A DNA stretch of 64,000 bases from Rehmannia glutinosa (Eukaryota > Streptophyta > Magnoliopsida > Lamiales > Orobanchaceae): positions 1-64,000 of the forward strand of contig JABTTQ020000183.1 of assembly GCA_016081115.2 (NCBI GenBank), given 5' to 3'. Below are positions 46,915 to 58,421 of the stretch, piece after piece. The notes beneath the pieces are model-generated. The model was not told where the DNA came from, ran no database searches, and saw only the letters and a program-made list of their open reading frames with translations. Positions within the stretch are counted from its first letter, which is position 1. The number at the start of each line of letters is the position of its first letter. The position numbers were made by a program, and so were the translations under genes.

Positions 46915-48167
46915 TTAGACTTGATGAGCCGGTGGAGCATGTGCAACCTAATGAGGAGATGATAATGGTTGAGCTGGTGCCAGGTGACCCCGATAAGGTC
47001 ACTAAGATTGGGAAATGATTATCTGATGAGCTAAGGGAAGAGCTGGTGGGGTTTCTAAGGAGCAATATGGATGTGTTTGCTTGGACAACAGAAGACTTGG
47101 TGGGAATCGATCCGAGTATAGCTGAGCATAGGCTCAATGTCAATCCATCATATAAGCCTGTGGAACAAAAGAAGAGAAATTTTGGTCCTAAGAAGGATGC
47201 TATAATTCGAGCGGAGGTGCAAATGTTGTTGAACGCGGGGCATATCAAAGAAATCCAGTTTCCGAAATGGTTATCCAACGCAGTGCTAGTACCAAAAACG
47301 GAGGATGATTGGCGTATGTGTGTGGATTTTAGGTACTTGAATCGGGCTTGCCCAAAAGACTACTATCCATTGCCCCGAATCGATCAGCTTGTGGATTCGA
47401 CTTCGGGATGCGAATTGCTCAGTATGATGGATGCATCGCAGGGCTATCATCAGATCAGATTGGCGGAAGAGGACCAAAAGAAGGTGAGCTTTACCACTTC
47501 TTTTGGTACATTTTGTTATGTAGTGATGCCGTTTGGGTTGAAGAATGCAGGAGCCACATACCAGAGGTTAGTGGATAAAATGTTTGAAGGGTAGCTCGGG
47601 AGGAACATGGAAGTATATGTGGATGACATGCTGGTCAAGAGCATAAAGGTCGGGGATCATGTGCGTGACCTAGCTGAGACGTTTGACACTTTGAGGAAGT
47701 ACCGAATGAAACTCAACCCTAAGAAGTGTGCTTTTAGCGTGAGATCGGGAAAATTCTTAGGGTACATGGTGACGGAGAAGGGGATAGAGGCTAATCCAGA
47801 GAAGGTCAGAGCTATCAGGGAGATGGCACCACCTCGGGATGCTAAAGAGGTACAATGCCTGACAGGTCGGCTGTCAGCTTTGAATCGGTTTATTTCTTAC
47901 TTGGCGGAGAGGAGTTTGCCCTTCTTCAAGGTGTTGAGAAAGGCCAAAAAGTTTGTTTAGAATGAGGATTGTCAGAGGGCTTTCGAGGATTTGAAAACTT
48001 ATTTAGCTGATTTGTCATTATTAACTAAGCCACTGCCGGGAGAAATCTTGTACTTATACATTTCAGTGGGAGAGCAGGGGGTCAGCACGGTCCTTATCAG
48101 GGAAGAGAGGTCGGTCCAGAAGCCAGTGTATTATGTCAGCAATGTGTTGAGGAATGCTGAGCTGCGG
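46915..48167 (+). pseudogene. Reverse transcriptase and start of RNase H, Tat element (broken)
   Basis: The frame from 47046 reads NMDVFAWTTEDLVGIDPSIA, HRLNVNPSYKPVEQKKRNFG, WRMCVDFRYLNRACPKDYYP and MPFGLKNAGATYQRLV, then an in-frame TAG at 47592. It resumes LGRNMEVYVDDMLVKS with the YVDD catalytic box (Asp codons 47622 and 47625), then KLNPKKCAFSV and FLGYMVTEKGIEANP. A second in-frame TAG at 47958 sits where relatives usually have Trp. RNase H begins with CQRAFEDLKTYLA and PVYYVSNVLRNAELR, where the hAT element interrupts it; it continues at 51683. Confidence 0.93.
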
Positions 48168-51100
48168 TAGGGGTGAGCAAAACCGAACCAAAACTGAAAA
48201 ACCGAACCAAACCGATGAATTTGGTTTGGTTCGGTTCGGTTTTTTAGGGGACCGGTCTGCGGTTCGGTTGTTAGAATCCAAACTGAAATAATTTTTGGTG
48301 CGGTTCAGTTTTTGCTATAGGAAATTCGGTTTCCACCGAACCGAACCGCAAAGCTGCCTTATATTTTTAAATTTTTATATTTGTTTTTATATTGTTATTA
48401 TTTAACTTCTATTTTTCCAGTTTGCCCTAATAAGCCCTCTAACCCTTATTACTTGTTGGAGCCGCTCAATAGGTATTCACTCTCAAGCTCTATTTCTCAC
48501 TACTGCAGGCGATGCGACGACGCCCATCACACAAAAACCAATGGACCACCAATTTAGAGCCACAACTCCAAGTTGACTGAAAAAGGGAAACGGTAAGAAC
48601 TAAGAACCAAACTTTAATTATGTTATATTATAAGATTTATACTTTGCAATTATAGTGCCTAGTGGTCCAGATTCTGGTTGTCTTGATTCATGAACTTCTG
48701 ATCTTTGTATTTTATTAACTATAATTGTGAAGATTTTTTGAAATTTTTGAAACACTTATTGTGAAGATTTTTTGTAATTTTTTTAATGTCTATAATATGC
48801 AGAGAAGCCATAGTCTCTAAGCTCTAACCCATGTTATGAAGTATTAATTGGTTCTTATATTTTTAGGACTTTAATTTAAAGTGATGGCTAAAGAAAAATC
48901 ACCTTCAATACCCGGAGCAAGCCAAACTGATACGCAAAGTCAACAAACAGAAGCAACTTCCAAGTTGAATAGAAAGAGTAGCACAAAGAGGTCTGAAGTA
49001 TGGGATCACTTTATCTCATAAACTGAAGAAGGTACACAAAGAGCAAAATGTAATTATTGTGGTAAAACATATAAATGCGACTCTCGAAAAAATGGCACAT
49101 CTACACTTTGGAATCACTTAACGTCTTGTAAGCAACATCCACTGGTTGTAGAAAAAAAACAATCAAAATTGTGTTTGCAACCAATAGTGGAAGGGGATGG
49201 AAGTGTTGAAACAATGGGTGGTCTTATTAATTGGAAATTTGACCAAGAATTGATCAGGTCACAATTATCTAGAATGATAATTGTTGATGAGCTTCCATTC
49301 AAATTTGTGGATGGTGATGGATTTAAAGGTTTTGTGTTTGTTGCACAACCTAGATTTAAAATTCCATCTCGTTGGACTATTTCACGGGATTGTTATCAGT
49401 TATACCTAGATGAGAAGGTGAAGTTGATGAATTATTTCAAAAAATCTGCTCAAAGAATTTGTATTACCACAGATACTTGGACTTCATTGCAAAGGATCAA
49501 TTGTATGTGTATCACTGCTCACTATATTGATAAAGACTGGAAATTAAATAAGAAGATAATCAGTTTTTGCCCAATTGAGAGTCATAGGGGTGAGGAATTA
49601 GGAAGACAGATAGATGGTTGTTTGCGTGATTGGGGAATTTCAAAGGTATTTTCTATCACTGTTGATAATGCAAGTTCAAATGATACATGCATTAACTACT
49701 TGAAGGGTAAATTGACTTCTCGGAATTGTGTTTTTGCAAAAGGCAAGTACCTTCATATGAGGTGCATGCTTATATTATTAATTTGATAGTTGTTGATGGG
49801 TTAAAGGAAGTTAGTCCATCAATAAAGAAGATCCGAGAAGAAATTAGATTTGTGAGACAATCTCCAGCTAGGTTGGCAAAATTCAAAGAATGTTGTGAAG
49901 ATGAAAATATAGAAAGTAAAAGTTTATTGTGCTTAGATGTGGCCACACGGTGGAACACTACTTATTTGATGTTAAATGTTGCACAAAATTTTGAAATGGC
50001 ATTTGAGAGGTTTGAAATTAAAGATCCATACTTTAGAGTTGAGCTTGATGATGGGGTGCCAACACATTTTGATTGGGAAAATGCTAGGAGGATGGTTGAT
50101 ATTTTTTATCAAATTTTTATGAGCTAACCTTGAGGATTTCAAGTACATTGTATATCACTTCTAATCTATTCTATCATGAAATTAGCTCAGTTAATTGCTC
50201 GCTGAAAGAATGGGTTAGAAACACTGAGAAAGATGTCAAGGTAATGGGTGAAAAGATGAAAACAAAATATGATAAATATTGGGGGGATCCTAAAAAAATG
50301 AATAAACTTGTTTATGTGGTTGTCTTTGTTGACCCTCGATATAAGTTTGAGTTCATTGAATACGCGCTTTGTGAAGAGCATGGAAAAGAAGAGGGTTTAT
50401 AAATTGCAAAGAATGAAAAAAGAAGTTGTAAATGAGTTTTTTGAAGCATACAAGGCAATGTACCAACCTCAAGTTGATCCATTGAGACAAAAAGATACAA
50501 GTTCTTCTCATCCCGAACCTTTACAAAAGAAATCCAGATTTATTTTGGGAGATAAATTCACAAGGCAGAAGATAGAGAGTGGAGAAGTAGAAAGCAAATG
50601 TGACTTGGATGTTTACTTGAAGGAAAAAGTTCTTGTAGTTGAGAAATGTGAATTTGATATTTTGATGTGGTGAAAACTCAACCAAAATAGGTTTCCCATC
50701 CTTTCACATCTTGCTCGAGATGTATTAGCAATGCCCATTTCTACGGTAGCATCGGAGTCCGCCTTTAGCACAGGTGGTAGAGTTCTTGATGAATATAGGA
50801 GTTCTTTAACTCCTAAAATTGTAGAAGCTCTAATTTGTGCACAAGATTGGTTGAGAAAACAAAAACAATCCAGGACACTTGAGGAAAGCCTAGAAGATCT
50901 TGAAAAGATGGAAGAAGGTATTCTAATATATGGTTTAGCTTGAATTTATAGTTTACTTGGACGTACATATTTAATGATATTTCTAATTTGTTTTTGTAAA
51001 TTTGAAGCTTTGCAAGGTGTTGGGATAAGTGATGTCAATGAGAACACAATAGACTAACAGAGCCTTGATTTCCAGCTCATTGGTAAGTGGTAACTGATAA

Positions 51101-51674
51101 GTTTGTGATTCTTTTTTTTTTTTTTTTTTTGCATTTTTCAATTTATGTCTTTTTCATAATGATCTTGTTTCTTTCTCAATTCATATATTTTATTACATGT
51201 TTTGTACAAAAACTTGATAGTTGTTGATATGATGAAGCAACTTTGTTTTGTAGGATGTTTTTGAATTTTACTTTCCTTTTTATTTATTAAAATGTGTAAT
51301 GAAGCTAGCTTGTTTTATGAAACTATTAATTTGAACTTGTGATTTGTAAATGATGATCATTGAGCTCACTGAAACATTGAATGATGATTATGAAGATATT
51401 AAGTGTTTATTTCTTTTGTTATTATGTTATGGACTGAATTTGAAAGTCTAAAAATTATCAAATATAGGCATTTTTATCAAAAAAAAAAATAATAGCCCAA
51501 AGTAAAGCCCAAACCAAAAAACTGAACCGAACCAAACCAAATTATTTTGGTTTGTTTGGTTCGATTTTTCTAATATTGTGGTTCGGTTTTGGTTATCAGA
51601 AAAATGAGTATTCGGTTTTCGGTTTTTTCGGTTCGGTTCGGTTTGGCACCGAACCGGTCATTTGCTCACCCCTA
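48168..51674 (+). mobile_element. hAT transposon nested in the Tat RNase H
   Basis: Perfect 14-bp terminal inverted repeats TAGGGGTGAGCAAA and an 8-bp target duplication AGCTGCGG (48160-48167 and 51675-51682) define a 3507-bp hAT element. Both subterminal regions (48178-48345 and 51515-51655) are packed with CCGAACC/GGTTCGG words in both orientations, probable transposase-binding sites (inference). The single transposase gene is broken. Removing the element and one duplication rejoins the RNase H frame (LRNAELR to YAEIEKA). Confidence 0.98.
48884..50943 (+). pseudogene. hAT transposase (BED zinc finger, RICESLEEPER-like), broken
   Basis: ATG at 48884 (MAKEKSPSIPGASQ). The BED zinc finger has Cys-x2-Cys (CNYCGKTYK) and a following His/Cys pair (LWNHLTSC); a TAA at 49019 falls just before it. 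The catalytic core is visible: TTDTWTSLQRINCMCITAHY, then FSITVDNASSND, and LCLDVATRWNTTYLML. The C-terminal hAT dimerisation domain reads FPILSHLARDVLAMPIS, ASESAFSTGGRVLD and RSSLTPKIVEALICAQDWLR. Defects: the TAA, one-base shifts near 49766 and 50110, another near 50395, and a TGA replacing a Trp codon near 50670. The protein would have cut and joined element ends as a dimer in the nucleus. It is inactive here. Confidence 0.95.
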
Positions 51675-52390
51675 AGCTGCGGTATGCCGAAATCGAGAAG
51701 GCATGTTTAGCGTTGGTTGTGACTGCAAGGAGACTTTGTCCGTATTTTCTCTTGCACAAGGTAATTGTCCGAACTAATCTCCCATTGAGAAATGTGATGA
51801 GCAAGCCTGAAGTGGCGGGAAGGTTGGTGAAATGGGCCATTGAATTGAGCGAGTATGATATTGAATTCGAGAACAGGTCGGCCATCAAATCTCAGGCTTT
51901 GGCGGATTTTGTTCAAGAATCGACAAGAGCTAATAGTGGAGAATGAGCTTGGGTGATTTATGTAGATGGTTCGGTAGGGAGCTCGGGATGTGGGGGCTGG
52001 TATTGTCTTGATCAGACTGCAAGGAGTCGAGAACGATTTTGCTGTAAGATTGGAGTTCAAATTGTCCAATAATGAGGTGGAGTATGAGACGTTTATCATA
52101 GGGATCCAAATGGCCGTCGAGATGGGGGCCACTAGAATAGTCATTTACATGGACTCTCAGCTCGTCCATAAGCAAGTCACTGGAGAATTTGAAGTTAGGG
52201 AGGAAAGGATGAAGAGGTATGTCGAGGCATATCGAGTCTTAGAAGAAAAATTGAAAGAGATTAAGATATGCCAGGTCACAAGGGCATAGAATGGTCGTCC
52301 TGACTTTTTGGCAAAAATGGCCAGCTCGGCCCTGGAAAATCAAGCCAAGCAGATTACGCTCTTGATGACAAAGGAAACCGTGCTGGGTTT
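51675..52390 (+). pseudogene. RNase H remainder and second (archaeal-like) RNase H of the Tat element
   Basis: From 51662 the frame reads LRYAEIEKACLALVV, LPLRNVMSKPEVAGRLVKWA and ALADFVQES, the end of the first RNase H and connection. A second RNase H follows: VDGSVGSS near 51965, then after a frame change VLIRLQGVENDFAVRLEF, SNNEVEYETFIIGIQMAVEM and IYMDSQLVHKQVTGEFEV, with Asp/Glu/Asp positions typical of the additional RNase H of the Tat lineage. It ends in a stop at 52287, then an in-frame TAG near 52393 precedes integrase. Confidence 0.9.
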
Positions 52391-53611
52391 GTAGGTCGGT
52401 GAGATTGAGGAAAATGAGGATTGGAGGTCGGCCATCATGGCCTATCTAAAAGAAGGGGTTTTACTAGGAGATAGGCGGGAAGCAGCTCGACTGAAAATCC
52501 GAGCCACACATTTTTGCATAATTGGGGATAAGTTATACAAGAGAGGTTTCTCAATGCCTTTGCTGAGGTGTCGGAGTGGAGAAGAGGGTACATATGTGCT
52601 AAGAGAGATGCATGAAGGGTGTTGTGGAAATCATATGGGAGCAAGAATCGTGATGAAAAAGGTGGTGAGGGCAGGGTATTTTTTGGCCTTATTGAAAGAG
52701 GAAACAGAAAAGCTAGTGAGAACATGTGAGAAGTGTCAGATTCATGCACCTTTGATACATCGTCCCGAGAGGAACTCATGACTATGAGCTCGGCATGTCC
52801 TTTTGTAAAGTGGGGTATTGACATAGTGGACCCGTTTCCTCCAGCCTCGGGGCAGAGGAAATTCTTGATTGTAGCAATCGATTATTTTAGCAAGTGGGTG
52901 GAAGCAGCCCTCCCTTGCTAAAATAAATGAGGATGCGATGATGAAGTTCATTTGGCAGAATATTGCATGTCGATATGGAACGCCTCAGATCTTGATATCG
53001 GATAATGGAATGCAATTAGCGGGAGCAGGGATCCGAGCTTGGTGTAAGGAATTGAAGACCAGGCAAAATTTTACGTCAGTGGCTCATCCACAGGCCAATG
53101 ACTCCAAGCTCGGCTTGAAAAAGCAGGAGGAGCATGGGTTCAAGAGCTAAGCTCTGTATTGTGGGCTTACCAAACTAATCTAAATGAGGCAACAGATGAA
53201 ACTCCGTTCAGCTTGGTGTATGGAATAGGTGTCGTTATACCAGCAGAGATCGAGATGGAGACTCATCGGGTTTAAAATTTTGATGAAAACGTGAATGAGA
53301 TGATGATTCAGGAAGCTCTGGATATTATTAATGAGAAAAGAGAGATGGCATTTTTACAGATGGAACGAACACGAGGAAGGATTAAAGCGGCATATAATAA
53401 GAAGGTGATGAGGAGGGCCTTTCAGGTCGGGGACCTCGTTCTGATAAGGTCGGATGCTAGCAAGAATAAAGGGAAGTTGGATGCAAATTGGGAAGGGCCA
53501 CTTCGGGTGGTGAAGGTACTGGCAGGAGGTGCATATGAGCTGGAGGAACTTGATGGGCGGAAGCTCCCGAGGGCATGGAATAGTTGCAATTTAAAGAAAT
53601 ATCATTCTTAG
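52391..53611 (+). pseudogene. Integrase of the Tat element (broken)
   Basis: The zinc-binding domain is seen as LREMHEGCCGNHMGARIVMK and LVRTCEKCQIHAP. The core has KWGIDIVDPFPPASG (first Asp) and RYGTPQILISDNGMQ (second Asp). The third catalytic residue is lost: HPQAND is followed by SKLGLKKQ where a QxE motif is expected. The C-terminal domain (FQVGDLVLIRSDASKNKGKL, DANWEGPLRVVKV, RAWNSCNLKKYHS) is open to a stop at 53611. Three frame changes and the missing Glu mean it is dead. Confidence 0.92.
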
Positions 53612-53689
53612 AATGAGCAGTATCTGATGTAATGAAATTACCCGTTTTGAATGAAATGATCTGCTTCCCTGAAATATGAGTTCGGAAAT

Positions 53690-54250
53690 GAATCTGAAGA
53701 TATTGACAAGTATTTGGAGCTCAGCTCGAGCTAGACTCCAAATACTTGGGGCCACGAGGCCATGTAAGGAGTTCGGCTCGAGCCAGCTTCCTTTGAAGAA
53801 ATTGACAAGTATTTGGAGCTCAGCTCGAGCTAGACTCCAAATACTTGGGGCCACGAGGCCACGCAAGGAGCTCGGATCGAGCCAACTTCCTTTGAAGAAA
53901 TTGACAAGTATTTGGAGCTCAGCTCGAACTAGACTCCAAATACTTGGGGCCACGAGGCCATGCAAGGAGCTCAGCTCGAACTAGCTTCCTTTGAAGAAAT
54001 TGACAAGTATTTGGAGCTCAACTCGAGCTAAACTCCAAATACTTGGGGCACGAGGCCATGCAAGGAGCTTAGCTCGAGCTAGCTTCCTTTTAAGAAATTG
54101 ACAAGTATTTGTAGCTCATTTCGAGATAGATTCCAAATACTTACGAGGCCATGAAGGAGCTCGACTGAGCTAGCTTATTTGAAGAAATTGACAAGTATTT
54201 GGAGCTCGAGCTCGAGCTAGACTCCAAATACTTGGGGCCACGAGGAGCAT
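53690..54250. repeat. 99-bp tandem array with internal hairpins, between pol and the antisense ORF
   Basis: Six copies; TTGACAAG starts at 53703, 53802, 53901, 54000, 54098 and 54188 (periods 99, 99, 99, 98, 90). Each unit contains AAGTATTTGGAG and its exact complement CTCCAAATACTT separated by a loop rich in AGCTCGAGCT. The last copies are more divergent. Being 33 codons long, the unit gives repetitive open frames on both strands, which I do not call genes. Satellite-like arrays in the 3' region are known for Tat elements. Confidence 0.95.
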
Positions 54251-54448
54251 GTTATACCAATCTCTTTTTGAGTAAAAAAAAATTAAGCTCGATTCGAATT
54301 AAGCACTACATGATGGAACAAATCTAAGCTATTGCGAGAACAAAAATGCGAAAATAGAGACCGGAAAATAGATAATCTTCATAACTTAGCAAAATAAGAA
54401 TACAAGTACATCAGAATACAAAAGTGAAAGGGAAATAAATAAAAACTC

Positions 54449-55803
54449 CTAGGTAGTAGGGGCAGCATCCTTGGTGGTTAGGTCATCCACTGAGATGGTC
54501 ACATTGTCCACTAGTGCGATCTCGGGGTCATCATCTTGAATGTCCTGACCAGAAGTGATAGAAGTGCCTTCGGGGAGCTGGGGGGTTGGCTGATCTCCAG
54601 GAGGGTGAGAGACGCGCCCTGAGCTGGAAGTAGGGTGAAGGACAAACGGAGCGGACAGAGACTTAATAAAAGCCTCAATAGGAGCTCGGTTAAGTCGATC
54701 CGTCTCGGCTGAGAACACAAACCCCTTGGGGTCAGGAAGGATCTTCTTGGGACCCTGACGGTCAAGGGGCTCGGTGATGCCTCGCTCCCTGAGCTGAAGT
54801 TCGTCCTGGTCAAAAGCAAAGCTATAATACTCCATGGCACTTATAGATAGAACTTTAATGAACTTCTTGGAACTTAGGAAGGCTTTCTTTACCCTCTCCC
54901 AGATTGCCTGAACTATGGAAGAGCCTTCAGGGGAGGTCAGGAAACCTTGGCGACCGATTTCAATGCCTTCGGCTTGAGCCTGATCAGCATTTGTGGTGCA
55001 ACGGGTCTGGAGATCGCCCACCTCGGCCTTAAGATCGGAGTTGTCTTTTTCAAGAGCCTTCAGTTTGCTCTCATAAGAGGCCACGGTAACCTTGTGGACC
55101 TCAGCTTGCTCCCAGAAACGGCAGACCTCTTCAAGAGTTTTGGTCTCTCGGGCCTTCAGCCGCAGGCACTCCTTCTTGGTAGCATTGAGCTCGGAAACAA
55201 CAACTGGGTCAGAGAAACCCACGTGAGCTTGGGTAATCAGGGCGGCAAACTTAACCTCAACATCACTGATCTTTTCCAACACGGTCTGATCTGGAGAGGG
55301 GCAATTCCCCTGGACGTATTGGATGGCAAAGGTCCCATCAGTGTTCTTCAATATTGAATTCCCCATGAAGAACGTTTGATTCGGAGTGTGAATGGGGTTG
55401 CGCACAAAGGAAGGATTGGTCGAGGTGGTAGCAGTCTTGGTTTTTTTGGCCGTACTAGCGCTGAGGCCAAGAGTAGATCTCTTAGGAGCAGGAGGTCTGA
55501 TGGTAAGATGGGCCTCGGGGCCAGTAAGATCGGCAATAACAATGGCGGCCGAGTCAGGCCGCCTGAGTGGAAGGGGTTGGCTTCCCTGAGTTGTAGCAGC
55601 AACACCTGTAGTAGGGGAAAGGGAGCCAGAAGCAACTTGTCGCTCTTCCTCCTCCTGTTCGGCAACCATCTGTGCTATAAACATGTCTGCACAAGAAAAG
55701 AAAAGATTAGTCAATAGATAAGAGGAAAGGAGGCCGAATATGAATAGATAGTTACCGATGTCGCATGGCAGGTGAGCAACAATGGAGCTCATCTAGAAAT
55801 GGT
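54449..55803 (-). CDS. Antisense ORF of the Tat element, C-terminal part (spliced)
   Basis: A long minus-strand open stretch (55792-54449, 447 codons). It contains a 69-bp in-frame intron candidate (55755-55687) with donor GTAACT and acceptor TTTTCTTGTGCAG, which joins AHLPCDI to DMFIAQMVAEQ. The protein has an acidic start (EQEEEERQ), a Pro/Thr-rich basic segment, NQTFFMGNSILKNTDGTF, a probable coiled coil (LKARETKTLEEVCRFWEQ to DNSDLKAEVGDLQTRC), AIWERVKKAFLSSKKF, and an acidic tail. Antisense ORFs of this kind between pol and the 3' LTR are known from Tat-lineage elements; their function is unknown. This is the best preserved frame of the element and may still be translatable, but its N-terminal exons are damaged. 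No promoter was identified. Confidence 0.75.
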
Positions 55804-56670
55804 ATAAGAGAGATGGAGTGATAAGACGAGATATATCATACTTAACTAAAGTGAGTTTATTTATTGAAGCTTGGAGTTCGGGAGACCGATCTCGGGGGTT
55901 GTGCTTGTGCTGGAGGGGAAGGCTCCAAGTCCAAGCGATGGGAAAACCCCAAGGTCGGGGAGAAGAAATGAAAAAGTATTTGTCGTTCCAAAATTTATTT
56001 GAAGAGGGATATTTACTCTAGAACTGAGCATCACCTCGGGAGGTAATGTAAAATAGGCCTTTAATGGTCGAAGATTTCACCTAAAATAAGGCAAAGAACA
56101 ACTCGGTCATGGGCTCTATTTCCAGATATTTATTTAATATCAAGAAACCAGCTAATTATAGATGTGGAAAGAGTTGGGGGCTAACTGGTTGAGGGGCACG
56201 CGATAGAGTGCGGACACCTCAGTCATAAAGGCATGAATTGGAAACTTAAGACCCCCTCTATCTGACCTACAAAGAAGGCTAGGGCGTTAGGTGGAGGTCG
56301 GTTAAGGCGGTCTGAACTACTAGGTAAGGAAAGTTTGAAGGAAGAGGGAATTTTTGCATTCATTTTTATGTTTTGAAGAGTACGAGATGTAAGGGTGGTC
56401 TTCTTAAAATCATAGAGATACTCAGGTAAGGGACCCGATCTCGGAGCTCGGATTTCTATTACATCAGAGTCCGTGCCTGAATCAGAGCTGGATTCAGTGG
56501 CATTGGGGTCCAAGGGACGAATTTCGGTAAGGGGAAGAGGTTGTGAGCCGGAACCTATTTCGGTAGACCACCGTTCCAATTCAGCGATGTATGGATCCAG
56601 TGGTGTAGAAGGAGAAGAAGAAGAACGCCATAAAGATAAGAAAAATTGGAAAAAAGAAAAGGAGAGATAA
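55804..56670 (-). pseudogene. Antisense ORF of the Tat element, N-terminal exons (frameshifted)
   Basis: The minus strand reads MERWSTEIGSGSQPLPLTEI (start 56579), an acidic Ser-rich stretch, and LNRPPPNALAFFVGQIEG. A shift at the G run (plus 56252-56256) breaks it before GGLKFPIHAFMTEVSALYRV, PLNQLAPNSFHI and, with further frame changes, LFFALFQ and SSNKFWNDKYFFISS, WGFPIAW. These words match the conserved plant gypsy-type transposon domain (PF04195-like, recognised from memory). Introns may account for some of the breaks between 55804 and 56200. It belongs to the same antisense gene as 54449-55803. Confidence 0.7.
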
Positions 56671-57069
56671 AGGATTACCTCTTTGGATGAAAGGAGAAGA
56701 TTGATTGAAGAAAAGTGGATGAATCTGGAACGATTAGAGGTTGTTGGAATCTAGAGAATACTGCCGGAGAAGAATCGCCCAATTTGCTTGTAAGGGTGCT
56801 CTGCAACTTGAAGGAAGGAAAAGTGAAGAATGAGAGAGGAAGATGGCTTTTATAGGAAGAGGAAAGAGACGAAAGGGTATCTCGGTATTCGAGGAGATAC
56901 CGCACGGTTCACGAGGCATCAGTGAACTAAAAGGACGTCCTTTCAATCACATCAATGTGTAAGAGATTTGAAAACCTAAGGGGTGGCGAGAATTTCAAAA
57001 GATGGAAGCCCTAAGAACCGGTCAGCTTGACCCACAAGCAACTATGGCCAAAATAGATCTACCCATAGT

Positions 57070-57082
57070 TGGGGGGAGGAAT
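57070..57082 (+). other. Polypurine tract of the Tat element
   Basis: TGGGGGGAGGAAT immediately precedes the LTR start TGATAAGG. Confidence 0.9.
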
Positions 57083-57808
57083 TGATAAGGATAAAATATG
57101 GTCTGGGCTGACCTATCTAGGCAAAATGTATTGGGCCGATCTGTTAAGCCCTGAGCTTTGGGCCGATCTAATAAGGTTCAGCGTATTGGGCCGACCCGTT
57201 AAGCCCTAAGTATTGGGTCAATCTGATAAGGTTCAGCGTATTGGACCGATTTGCTTAAGGTCTAATGCCTAGGCTGACCTGCTGAGCCTCAAGCTTAGGT
57301 TTGTTAAATTGATCTGATTAGGCCTAGTGTAGTGGGCTGACCTATATAGGACTTGGGTCAAGTTGACTCTCATGGGCTGATCTATCACAGTTCGGTTCTA
57401 TGAACAGATGCTCAGACATTTAAAAAGATACGCACCAGAATGATGATCTGAGGTGTCTCAGGTCAATTTGGAACCAAAGTCTTAAGGACGTAAATTAGGG
57501 TTTTGGAAGATCCGATCCTAACCTAATGATGACTCTGACATCAAATCATAACGGAATCCCAAATTTTACGGAAACCCTAATTCGGGCAAAGGTATATAAG
57601 TCCAAGTCCATGCAGGTTCATTCTAAACTTAATCACACTTTTACTTTTGCATTACATTTCTCTGCCTCTAACTTCTCTTCCAAGTCACTGACTTAAGCAT
57701 CTGAGAGGGTACGCCGGAGCCCCCCTCCGGCCCCACTTGTACAGGTTTTGCGGAGGAGTTTGACTTGGAGGTTGATCGGCGAGAGGAGGATATTTTCGAG
57801 AGCAACCA
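57083..57808 (+). repeat. 3' LTR of the Tat element
   Basis: 726 bp, similar to the 5' copy throughout, with scattered substitutions. TATATAAG at 57593-57600. Followed by the target duplication CTACC. Confidence 0.95.
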
Positions 57809-57813
57809 CTACC

Positions 57814-58390
57814 TAAATTACAACTTTAATGATATTATATAGTATCATTCTCAATTATTCTTAATACACAAGATATTTTTACCCAACTGTAGCCTTCAAA
57901 AGTAAGAAATAATTTCTTCCCCCTTTCCATTCCACTGCTAATACTCACCAAAGCCACCCCAAAAAAATAGAAAAAAAAAAGAGGGAGAAGGAGAGGATGG
58001 CCTCGATAGACTCCTTCTCAGAAAATTTCACTGTTGTCGTGCCGCCCTCCGCCACTATACTCCGGCGAGTGTGTATGTGTAGGTGTGTAGAATGGGTGTA
58101 ATGGAGAAAACTTTGCGGAGAAGAATTTAGAAAGGAGAGAAAAATAAGAGAGATGAATGTGAATAGTTTACTAGAAGAAGGAAATATGGAAATGGGGATG
58201 GGGATATGTAGTTTGGAGGATAGGAATGGGTTACGGGAAATGGCCCAAATGGGTTAGGAGAAAAAGAAAGGAAATGAGGTAGTTGGGTGAGGTTGCAGAG
58301 AGAGATTTGAGGGGAAAAGGGGTTACGGGGAGAAGGAAGGGAGCAAGGAGGAAAAGAAAAGAAAAAGAAAAAGGGAGGAAAAAAGAAAAG

Positions 58391-58421
<31 letters not shown>

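Larger units (their letters stand above)
43964..57808 (+). mobile_element. Tat/Retand-type Ty3/gypsy element with antisense ORF, split by a hAT element
   Basis: LTRs at 43964-44687 and 57083-57808 are flanked by the perfect duplication CTACC (43959-43963 and 57809-57813). Order: LTR, primer-binding site, gag, protease, RT, RNase H, second RNase H, integrase, 99-bp tandem array, antisense ORF, polypurine tract, LTR. Two RNase H-type domains and an antisense ORF after pol are hallmarks of the plant Tat lineage (established knowledge). It is 13.8 kb including the 3.5-kb hAT insertion. The sense genes carry many stops and frameshifts, so it cannot move by itself. Confidence 0.95.

Noticed and set aside
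45365..47278. Other minus-strand frames opposite Tat gag, protease and RT
   Set aside because: No motif and exact overlap with well-supported sense domains.
53591..53984. Open frames on both strands across the 99-bp array
   Set aside because: A unit of 33 codons opens both strands automatically; there is no start context or homology.
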